A stretch of DNA of 64,000 nucleotides from Thalassotalea_B piscium_A (GTDB lineage Bacteria > Pseudomonadota > Gammaproteobacteria > Enterobacterales > Alteromonadaceae). The stretch spans positions 3,038,001 through 3,102,000 of the forward strand of contig CP186339.1 in NCBI GenBank assembly GCA_049347715.1. Direction: 5' to 3'. Numbering within the stretch: the stretch's first letter is position 1; each line of letters opens with the position of its first letter. The translations under genes were made by a program, and so were the position numbers. Under the pieces are notes generated by a model, which worked only from the letters and a program-made list of their open reading frames with translations, had not been told where the DNA came from and made no database searches. This document shows positions 25,080 to 33,068 of this stretch, one piece after another.

Positions 25080-27704
25080 TTAAACTAATTTTTCAGTTAA
25101 CCAAGGTAAAACGCTTTCTAACGCTATGCTTATATTTTCAGGTTGATTACCTCCGGCTTGTGCCATATCAGGTCGCCCTCCTCCTTTACCACCCACTTGT
25201 TGGGCAACAAAGTTAACGAGTTCACCTGCTTTCACTCTATTAACGAGATCTTTGGTGACACCGGCAATTAAACCAACTTTACCTTCATCTCCAGTAGCCA
25301 GCAGAATAATTCCTGAGTTCATTTTTACTTTCAACTCATCAACCATGCCACGTAACTCTTTCGACGGCACATTGTTTAATTCGACAATTAGGCAATTAAC
25401 ACCATTAATGTCTACCGCTTGAGATATCAAATCAGCACCCGCTTGAGCTGCCAATTGTTGTTTTAACGTTGATAACTCGCGCTCTAACAATTTATTTCGA
25501 GAAACTAGCTGTTCAATTTTTTCAGATACATTAGCACTATCACTTTTTACCGTATGTGCAATAGACTTCAAAGTGCTTTCTTGATTATCAATATAGGTTA
25601 ACGCCGCTTCACCGGTTACCGCTTCAATTCTTCGTACCCCAGCAGCAATACCTGATTCTGAGGTGATTTTAAACAAACCAATTTCACCCGTGCTATTAAC
25701 ATGAACACCACCACACAACTCTGTAGAGAACTCTCCTAAAGTAACCACACGTACTTCATCGTCATATTTTTCACCAAATAATGCCATTGCGCCTTTTTCT
25801 TTCGCGTCTTCAATTGGCATAAGTTCAGTATCACGTTGATGATTTTTACGTATTTCTTGGTTAACTATACGTTCAACTTGTTTGATTTCTTGTGGCGTTA
25901 CCCCTTCAAAATGAGAAAAATCAAAACGTAACTTTTCATCATCAACTAATGAGCCTTTTTGGGTGACATGATCACCCAGTACTTTTCTTAGAGCTGCATG
26001 CAATAAATGCGTCGCCGTGTGATTTTTCACTATGGCTTGACGACGTTCTATATCTATTTGCGCTTTAACTCGTGCATTTAATTGAATATCGGTGCGTGCA
26101 ACGCCTTTATGGGCAAATGCACTACCAACTTTTACTGTGTCCGAAACTTCAAAGACGCCATCAGCTGTTTCAATATATCCAGTATCACCAACTTGACCAC
26201 CTGATTCCGCATAAAAAGGTGTTTTATCTAAAATAACAACCCCTTGCTCTCCATTGGATAAATGAGAGACAGAGCCTTCATTATTGAAAAGCTCTACGAC
26301 AGTTGCAGAAAAGTGATCATTGGTATAACCATTGAACGCGGTAGACTTATCAGACTTTAACTGCTCATTATAATCAGTAGAAAATTGACTTGCTTGTTGA
26401 GCGCGTTCTCGTTGCTTTTTCATTGCAGTATTAAAACCGTCATGATCAATTTTCAACTGACGTTCACGCGCGATATCAGCGGTTAAATCCGCAGGAAAAC
26501 CATAAGTATCATACAGTTTAAAAACATCCTCACCAGAAATAGTATCGCCTTTTAATTCCGCAAGGGTATCTTCTAATAACGCCATACCACGATCAAGAGT
26601 GCGACTAAACTGCTCTTCTTCAATACGTAGAATTTTTTCGATGATCGCTTGTTGACTAACAAGTTCAGGATAAGCGTCTCCCATTTGCTTCACTAAAGAG
26701 GCCACTAACTGATGGAAAAAATGAGATTTCGCTTCTAGCTTATGTCCATGACGTACCGCTCTACGAATAATGCGACGAAGCACATAGCCTCGCCCTTCAT
26801 TTGATGGCATTACACCATCAACCACTAAGAAGCTACATGAACGAATATGGTCCGCAATAACCCGTAAAGACTTATGCTCAAGATCATTACAATCGAGGAG
26901 CTTCGCAGTATCTTTTATTAAACCTTGGAAAATATCAATTTCATAATTGCTATGCACCCCTTGCAAAATTGCTGCAATGCGCTCTAATCCCATTCCGGTA
27001 TCAACGGAAGGTTTAGGTAAAGGATTCATCACACCGTCAGCTTGACGGTTAAATTGCATAAAGACGATATTCCAAATTTCGATAAAACGATCACCGTCTT
27101 CATCAGGTGAACCTGGAGGACCACCAAAAATATGCTCACCATGATCATAGAATATTTCACTACAAGGACCACAAGGTCCAGTATCACCCATAGACCAGAA
27201 GTTGTCTGATTCAAATTTTTTGTTGGGTGATTTATCACCAATACGAATAATTTTATCGGCAGGAATACCTATTTTATCTGCCCATAGCGAATAAGCCTCG
27301 TCATCTGTTTCATAAACAGTGACCAGAAGCTTCTCTTTAGGCAAGCCTAACACTTGTGTTAAAAATTCCCATGCATAACCAATTGCATCTTCTTTGAAAT
27401 AATCGCCAAAGCTAAAGTTACCTAACATTTCAAAAAAAGTATGGTGACGAGCGGTATAACCTACATTTTCAAGGTCATTATGTTTTCCGCCAGCTCGCAC
27501 ACATCGTTGTGAAGAGGTTGCTCGAGTGTAACTGCGTTTTTCAGCACCTAAAAATACATCTTTAAATTGCACCATCCCTGCATTCGTAAATAATAAGGTG
27601 GCGTCGTTACCCGGAACTAATGAGCTACTGGAAACAATTTGATGCTGTTTTGAGGCAAAAAAATTTAAAAATGCCTGACGTAATTCGGCACTGGTTTTTA
27701 TCAT
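25080..27704 (-). CDS. alaS: Alanyl-tRNA synthetase
   Basis: An 874-residue class II synthetase that charges tRNA-Ala (E. coli 876). The N-terminal aminoacylation domain begins MIKTSAELRQAFLNFF and has the RCVRAGGKHNDLENVG and GCGPCSEIF-like motif regions; the editing domain has the zinc-binding HTATHLLHAALR and CGGVHV; the C-terminal C-Ala domain ends with GGKGGGRPDMAQAGG. The frame is open to 27716, but GGAAG lies just ahead of the ATG at 27704, and homologues start there. It is 32 bp downstream of recX, same strand. Confidence 0.97.
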   Translation of the reverse strand: MIKTSAELRQAFLNFFASKQHQIVSSSSLVPGNDATLLFTNAGMVQFKDVFLGAEKRSYTRATSSQRCVRAGGKHNDLENVGYTARHHTFFEMLGNFSFGDYFKEDAIGYAWEFLTQVLGLPKEKLLVTVYETDDEAYSLWADKIGIPADKIIRIGDKSPNKKFESDNFWSMGDTGPCGPCSEIFYDHGEHIFGGPPGSPDEDGDRFIEIWNIVFMQFNRQADGVMNPLPKPSVDTGMGLERIAAILQGVHSNYEIDIFQGLIKDTAKLLDCNDLEHKSLRVIADHIRSCSFLVVDGVMPSNEGRGYVLRRIIRRAVRHGHKLEAKSHFFHQLVASLVKQMGDAYPELVSQQAIIEKILRIEEEQFSRTLDRGMALLEDTLAELKGDTISGEDVFKLYDTYGFPADLTADIARERQLKIDHDGFNTAMKKQRERAQQASQFSTDYNEQLKSDKSTAFNGYTNDHFSATVVELFNNEGSVSHLSNGEQGVVILDKTPFYAESGGQVGDTGYIETADGVFEVSDTVKVGSAFAHKGVARTDIQLNARVKAQIDIERRQAIVKNHTATHLLHAALRKVLGDHVTQKGSLVDDEKLRFDFSHFEGVTPQEIKQVERIVNQEIRKNHQRDTELMPIEDAKEKGAMALFGEKYDDEVRVVTLGEFSTELCGGVHVNSTGEIGLFKITSESGIAAGVRRIEAVTGEAALTYIDNQESTLKSIAHTVKSDSANVSEKIEQLVSRNKLLERELSTLKQQLAAQAGADLISQAVDINGVNCLIVELNNVPSKELRGMVDELKVKMNSGIILLATGDEGKVGLIAGVTKDLVNRVKAGELVNFVAQQVGGKGGGRPDMAQAGGNQPENISIALESVLPWLTEKLV

Positions 27705-27736
27705 GGGAACTTCCATTGAGTTTAATTTTTAATCGT

Positions 27737-28177
27737 TTAAATGTCGTATGTTAATACCGTCATGATTTCATCATTTGAAAAACCACGGTATTGAAGAAAT
27801 CGTATTCGTTTTGCTTTATCTTTTTTATCATTAATTGGACTACAACCAAAGCGTTTATTATAGGCAAGCCTAGCTTGTTCATACCAATCTACTGTTTGTT
27901 CTCGCTTCGCTTGAATAATGGTTTGATTGTCGACCCCTTTTTGCTTCAATTCATTTTCAATAAATCGCCAACCATAACCTTTATTAATACGTTGTCGTAT
28001 TACACTATCAGCAAAGCGTTCATTACTTAGATAATTTTTTTCTAATAGGTAATGAATAACCTCATCAAATTCTTCCGATGGATAATCTCGTAATAACAGC
28101 TTATTTTTTAATTCATATATTGAATGTTCGCGACGAGATAACAAGTCAATCGCAGTATGTAATATAGCTTTATTCAA
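27737..28177 (-). CDS. recX: Regulatory protein RecX
   Basis: A 146-residue all-helical protein that binds RecA filaments and limits their growth. The three-helix repeats are visible: AIDLLSRREHSIYELKNKLLLRDY, VIHYLLEKNYLSNERFADSVIRQRINKGYG and the C-terminal KAKRIRFLQYRGFSNDEI. The start is a TTG, since no ATG lies upstream in frame. recA normally sits directly upstream of recX; here the upstream gene is an unrelated lipoprotein on the other strand. Confidence 0.92.
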   Translation of the reverse strand: MNKAILHTAIDLLSRREHSIYELKNKLLLRDYPSEEFDEVIHYLLEKNYLSNERFADSVIRQRINKGYGWRFIENELKQKGVDNQTIIQAKREQTVDWYEQARLAYNKRFGCSPINDKKDKAKRIRFLQYRGFSNDEIMTVLTYDI

Positions 28178-28364
28178 AAGATAAAATAATATTGATGATT
28201 TTAGGCTACTATTTTACCCATAAAGCAATAAAAATAACCAGTAAAACTAGTGAATACCAAGCTGATTAAATTGAAGTTAGTCGAATAACTTTTTACTTTC
28301 ACTAGAGATTCGAGCAAAATAGAATTAATAACCCGATAAACCATCAATAAAAACAGGGAATAGC

Positions 28365-31300
28365 ATGAAGGAAAAGTTAAGTAACCTTTATCGTTTTTTT
28401 ATCTTGATAATACTAGCAACTACTCTACAAGCTTGTGGTAGTGACACTCCAGATCCTAAAGCGGGTTATTCGATATCAGCAGATGTAAATCGAATTAACT
28501 TTACTTACGATTCAACAGCTGAACAACCGCAGTCCCTGTCAATTACCGTTAATTATACAGGTAAAGGATTATTATTGGGCTATGCACCTGATAGTCAGGC
28601 AGTAGGTTGGTTAAGTTTTCATACAGAAAACCTCACCGATAATTCCGCGACTGTAATCGTCGAACTGTCAAATATTGAAAATTATCAACAAAATTTATAT
28701 CAAACTAAAATACGATTATCCACTGGTGATGCCAATAATGCGGCGTTAGTTCACCATGATATTGATGTCTCTTTATTAGTGGCTAAGCTATTAAGCTTCA
28801 GTGCAACATTAGGTGAATCTTCACTAGCGAGTCAATCTATCGAGTTAAACCTAGATAGCCAAGATTGGACATTTGCAGCAGATGTAGACTGGTTAACAGT
28901 TGAACCATTAACGACTGACGGTATAACTACCCTTACAGTAACGCCTAATTTAAGTGAATTTGCTCAACCTGGCTTATATCATGCGAACATTACAATCACA
29001 GAAAATTCAAGTGGCGATATTGATAACATCCCTGTAGAACTTGGTATCGACAACCTTTATTTAATTCCAAGTAAACCAACTATCGCTTTTACTAAGACCC
29101 TTAATACCCAAGCATTAAAGCAAACAATAACCATAAACTCTAATAGTGTTGTTGACGTGAATTGGCAAGCAACAAGTAACCAGCCTTGGGTAATAGTTAC
29201 AAAACAAAATGAAACTAGTCTCTCGGTTTCCGTTGACCCAAGCAAATTAACTAATGCTGAGTTAAGTACCGCATTAATCACTGTGACAGCTAATGACAAT
29301 ACATCAATTATTGATGCTGAAATTCCAATCACCTTGTATCAAAGTACTTTGCAAACAAAAAATAAGGTGCTTGAAGATTTAACACTTAACACCAATGGAC
29401 TAGTTAGCGCGGTTGGTAATCCTTACTTTTTCGCTGCAGTAGGAAATGAATTACGTACTTATCATCAATATACGGGTGAGTTACTTTCAACAATTGCCGT
29501 GTCCCCTAGTGACAGTAATTTAGAACAGTTAATCATGCATCCAGAAGGTAAGTTTCTATTAGCTAAGGCTGAAGTTACAACGACTAACGATGATGAGACG
29601 ACAACAACTACTACCCATCGCTATAAAATCAACTTAGTGGAAGATACTGTCACTGAGCTTATCGATAGCGATATTGAATATGAACCACTAGCCTTTGTTA
29701 CCTTTTCTGGACGCCATTTTGTTATCACTCAAGCATTAGAATTTGCTGACAACAACTTACATCGACTTTATTGGGATAGCGAAAATGCCTTTCCTATTAC
29801 TGGCGTTGATCAAGCCGACGAAACAGAAGCGCTTTATGTATTAGAAACCGTCAGTTCAACATTCAAAAAAATAACTGCTCGTGTGAACGATTTTACTACT
29901 AATAAAATTGTGCCTGAAATAGTGCAAGAATACCGTCCAGAGTCTCTACCTGAAGATGGTGTTATTTCAAATTTTGTGATCAGTGATGATGAATCTGCTT
30001 TATTTCTTGTCAGTGGCACTAGTGAATGGATAAGCATTGATGGTGAAAGTTATATCGACCAAGGTTTATTAACACAAACCGAAGACAATACAACATTAAC
30101 TATTCAGAAAGATAATCAAGGTCACATTGCATTTACTCGTTTTGACCCTGCTGTAGGTATTATTGTCGATGTTTATAGCCAAGATGGCAGTCTGAGAAAT
30201 ACAATAGCAACAGCAGGAGCTGTTCCTCAGGCCTTTTCTATTACTCAAGATAGCCAACAGCTAATTTTACAAACCAATACTCAAGTAGAACTCGTTGCTT
30301 TAGCCACCATTGCTATTTCTGATACCAATCTTTCCTTTCTTGGCACATATGGCGACTTGAGTATTGATAGTCAAACTATCACTTTAGATAATATTGGCCT
30401 TCAATGGCAAGCAAGTACAGATGCTACATGGCTAGAATTAACACCTGATAACTCAGGTGAACAAGCACGATTAGTAGTCACTGTAGATACCAGTACAATT
30501 ACCAATTCTGGGTTATATACTGGTGTCATTACTATTATTGATCCTGAATCAGGCGACAGTATCAATCTTGTAGTGGAATTGGCGATTGATGACATACGAC
30601 TTTTTGCCAATTATCCTGCATTGAGTTTTGATCAACAACTTGATCGTTCGCTACTGTCACAAACAGTAAAAGTGCTAACGAATAAAAATTCTGTTGTCCC
30701 ATGGAAAAGCACAACGAATGTTGATTGGTTAACCCTTAGTGAAAATCTAAGTGATAACACTTTAACCGTTACCGTTGATCCAAGTGTGGTTTCAACAAAT
30801 GGTATTCATTCAGGAAAAATCACCCTTTCGCCTATCGCTTTGGATGATAGTTTATCCGGTTCAATAGTTGTCACCTTTAATAAAGGTGATTTTGATACCT
30901 CTACGCTCTCTGAAATCAGTATAGATAATGTAACCCCTAACACGAGTGCTATAGCGTTAGACCCATTACGCCCTTATCTCTATGTAGCACAGTTAGATAA
31001 AATTGACGTTTATAACATCATAGATGGCAGTAAAGTAACTTCAATAAGCTCTCCACTTGAAGAAGTGAACTTAACTAATTTAGTGATTCATCCTGATGGT
31101 TCATTATTACTCGCCTCTAATCTTGAAACGTATTTAGATGAGCAAGAAGAAGAGCAAACACGTGTGAATCATTATCAAGTTAACCTAAGCGACTTTTCTA
31201 TCACTCAGTTAGATAATGATAAAATTGACTTAACCTTCCGTCCTAACAACATAGTGATGGTTGACGGTAAGCCCGTAGTTGTAAGCCAAGCATTAGAATT

Positions 31301-31874
31301 AGCCAATATGTCTCTTGAAGTACAATACTGGGATGTCGCTAATACCTTCTTAACTTCAACTATACATAAAGTACCTGACAATAATATCTTGTTAGCTTAT
31401 AACGGCAATACCGCCTCGATTATTGAAAATAGCTTAAGGGTCAATACCTTTGCTGATAAAACTATTAGTTCTACAGAGAAAAATAGTTATTCCAATGTTA
31501 ACTTTTTAGTTTATGGCTTACCTAACATTACTACGAGTAGTGATGGTCAAGCATTGTATAATGCAAACTCCGCTAGTGAATGGGCAAGCAAAACAAATAG
31601 TGGTTACATAGATAATGGTACTTTACCTTCATCGCAAACCCTATCGACTATTAAAGTGGTAACAGATACAGCAGACAATACCTATGTCTATCGTAAAACT
31701 TTTATTAATGGTTATGGTGAAGCTCACACGTTAACGCGATATGATGGCCAACAACAGCAAATAGAATATTCGGCTTATACCGCAGGTTCAAATAGCGTGT
31801 TGATCTCACCAAATTATCATCGCCTTATTCATTTTAACGAAGATAAATTAGTCATCGATTTTATCAAACAATAA
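28365..31874 (+). CDS. Large exported lipoprotein with two ~515-residue repeats (BACON-like domains plus propeller-like segments)
   Basis: A 1169-residue lipoprotein: signal peptide with lipobox LQACG, lipid Cys near residue 24. The chain is an internal duplication. Unit 1 (about 120-640) and unit 2 (about 640-1160) each hold two immunoglobulin-like domains of the BACON type, marked by a DxxWLTx core (ADVDWLTVEP at 175, NQPWVIV at 270; ATWLELTP at 685, NVDWLTLS at 784), followed by a propeller-like stretch. Matching elements recur at a spacing of about 517: HPEGKFLLA (390) and HPDGSLLLA (907); ITQALEFA (454) and VSQALELA (972); SEWISIDG (554) and SEWASKTN (1070). BACON domains are linked to carbohydrate or protein binding at the cell surface. 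The function of this protein is unknown. Confidence 0.75.
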   Translation: MKEKLSNLYRFFILIILATTLQACGSDTPDPKAGYSISADVNRINFTYDSTAEQPQSLSITVNYTGKGLLLGYAPDSQAVGWLSFHTENLTDNSATVIVELSNIENYQQNLYQTKIRLSTGDANNAALVHHDIDVSLLVAKLLSFSATLGESSLASQSIELNLDSQDWTFAADVDWLTVEPLTTDGITTLTVTPNLSEFAQPGLYHANITITENSSGDIDNIPVELGIDNLYLIPSKPTIAFTKTLNTQALKQTITINSNSVVDVNWQATSNQPWVIVTKQNETSLSVSVDPSKLTNAELSTALITVTANDNTSIIDAEIPITLYQSTLQTKNKVLEDLTLNTNGLVSAVGNPYFFAAVGNELRTYHQYTGELLSTIAVSPSDSNLEQLIMHPEGKFLLAKAEVTTTNDDETTTTTTHRYKINLVEDTVTELIDSDIEYEPLAFVTFSGRHFVITQALEFADNNLHRLYWDSENAFPITGVDQADETEALYVLETVSSTFKKITARVNDFTTNKIVPEIVQEYRPESLPEDGVISNFVISDDESALFLVSGTSEWISIDGESYIDQGLLTQTEDNTTLTIQKDNQGHIAFTRFDPAVGIIVDVYSQDGSLRNTIATAGAVPQAFSITQDSQQLILQTNTQVELVALATIAISDTNLSFLGTYGDLSIDSQTITLDNIGLQWQASTDATWLELTPDNSGEQARLVVTVDTSTITNSGLYTGVITIIDPESGDSINLVVELAIDDIRLFANYPALSFDQQLDRSLLSQTVKVLTNKNSVVPWKSTTNVDWLTLSENLSDNTLTVTVDPSVVSTNGIHSGKITLSPIALDDSLSGSIVVTFNKGDFDTSTLSEISIDNVTPNTSAIALDPLRPYLYVAQLDKIDVYNIIDGSKVTSISSPLEEVNLTNLVIHPDGSLLLASNLETYLDEQEEEQTRVNHYQVNLSDFSITQLDNDKIDLTFRPNNIVMVDGKPVVVSQALELANMSLEVQYWDVANTFLTSTIHKVPDNNILLAYNGNTASIIENSLRVNTFADKTISSTEKNSYSNVNFLVYGLPNITTSSDGQALYNANSASEWASKTNSGYIDNGTLPSSQTLSTIKVVTDTADNTYVYRKTFINGYGEAHTLTRYDGQQQQIEYSAYTAGSNSVLISPNYHRLIHFNEDKLVIDFIKQ

Positions 31875-31915
31875 ATTATTGTCTTAAATACACTTAGATA
31901 ATAATAAGGGATGGA

Positions 31916-32194
31916 ATGATAAAGTACTTATTTAGTCTTGTATTGGTCAGTTCGCTTTCTGGTTGTGTAGTACTTCCATATAAAGACACTGACCACACCT
32001 ATCAATGTGCTTTATCAACAGACAAAAAAGTCTTAAAAGTGGTGAATCTCACTGAAGGTGATACTAGCTTTTATCAATGGAATGAAGAGTTTATGGCTAT
32101 TATTACCGTGCCTACAACAGCCGTAATTTCAGGCATTTATGTCATCGTTAACAATACTTATCATATCGGTGAAAAATTGATTAAATGTAATTAA
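31916..32194 (+). CDS. Small lipoprotein, 92 aa
   Basis: A 92-residue lipoprotein with a signal peptide ending in lipobox LSGC (lipid Cys near residue 17), followed by a short hydrophilic domain with a Cys pair (YQCAL and the final KCN) and a hydrophobic stretch near residues 60-80 (ITVPTTAVISGIYVIV). AAGGGATGG lies before the ATG. It follows the large repeat lipoprotein by 41 bp on the same strand, so the two may be co-transcribed. I do not recognise the family. Confidence 0.7.
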   Translation: MIKYLFSLVLVSSLSGCVVLPYKDTDHTYQCALSTDKKVLKVVNLTEGDTSFYQWNEEFMAIITVPTTAVISGIYVIVNNTYHIGEKLIKCN

Positions 32195-32245
32195 CTCAAT
32201 TTTAACTATTAATGTCTCGCTAAATAAATCTCCACACAATACAAT

Positions 32246-32848
32246 TTAATCTCTCTTGGTTCCATAAAGAGAGATTAGGTCATCTAAGAATTGTACACAC
32301 TGATCCTCTGCTTTTTGATATAGGCTTTTATCGGAACGCGCCAATGCACACCTTAACCATTGCCCATCAATCTGTGCGGCTAAAAGTTCAGTACAATAGT
32401 CGACGTTTTCCTTTTTCACTATTTGTTTTAATGAATATTTTAAATTAGAGACTAAGCGTTTATGGTTAACTTTTTGTAATTGTTGTAATTCTTCTGAGTG
32501 CATCGATTGTGCCCAAAATGATAACCACACAACAGCTGCTTTGTTACTAATTTGATTAGTACTGAAATTGGCATTAATAATCAGTTTAATACGCTGATAA
32601 GGCAATATTGGATGAGTATCTAATTGACTTAAAAAATCGCTTTTAAGTTGATCTAGCATGTAAATACTTGCTTCTTTTATTAACGCGTTTTTTCCTCCGA
32701 AATAATGGCTAATTATCCCTGAAGACACACCTGCAATTTGGCTAATAGTGGAAATAGTTGTACCGTTGAAACCCTGTTGTGCTATCGATGTTAACGTCGC
32801 ATCGATGAGTTGTTTTTTTCGAACATCTTTCATTCCGACTTTAGGCAT
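32246..32848 (-). CDS. betI: BetI-like TetR family transcriptional repressor
   Basis: A 200-residue repressor. The first 60 residues match BetI closely: MPKVGMKDVRKKQLIDATL, a helix-turn-helix with TISTISQIAGVSSGIISHYF and GGKNALI. The C-terminal ligand domain keeps AVVWLSFWAQSMHSEELQQLQKVNHKRL and AAQIDGQWLRCALA. BetI proteins repress choline uptake and glycine-betaine genes and are released by choline. Here no betA, betB or betT is present; the gene is divergent from a TonB-dependent receptor, with a BetI-type dyad between. An 11-bp hairpin spans its last codons and stop. Confidence 0.85.
   Translation of the reverse strand: MPKVGMKDVRKKQLIDATLTSIAQQGFNGTTISTISQIAGVSSGIISHYFGGKNALIKEASIYMLDQLKSDFLSQLDTHPILPYQRIKLIINANFSTNQISNKAAVVWLSFWAQSMHSEELQQLQKVNHKRLVSNLKYSLKQIVKKENVDYCTELLAAQIDGQWLRCALARSDKSLYQKAEDQCVQFLDDLISLYGTKRD
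32247..32277 (-). repeat. 11-bp perfect inverted repeat across the betI stop codon
   Basis: TAATCTCTCTT (32247-32257) and AAGAGAGATTA (32267-32277) form a perfect stem with a 9-base loop; the stop codon lies within the stem. No T run follows on either strand, so it is not a classic terminator. It may protect the mRNA 3' end or slow termination. Confidence 0.5.
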
Positions 32849-32967
32849 AGATGACTATTCTCTCTAAATAAATGTGTAGAAAAAATTGACTAATCATAAA
32901 TAATCTCATGATATTTAATCATTTATTCTAGTTCTAACCAGTCTCTGTTCAAGTTAATTTTTTATTA

Positions 32968-32981
32968 ATCGAACGTTCAAT
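32968..32981. promoter_or_regulatory. Candidate BetI operator
   Basis: ATCGAACGTTCAAT is a 14-bp dyad with one mismatch, centred on the palindrome GAACGTTC, in the divergent betI/TonB-receptor region. AT-rich arms (ATTTTTTATT and AATAAAAAAT) flank it. It resembles the TTGAACGTTCAA-type dyads expected for BetI; I judge this from memory and have not compared it by alignment. Confidence 0.55.
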
Positions 32982-33068
32982 AAAAAATAAGAAAAGTGTA
33001 ACAATCCCGCTATACACTGCCTGAAACTTATCACTATTTTATAAAAATAACATCTAATGGGAAATAAC

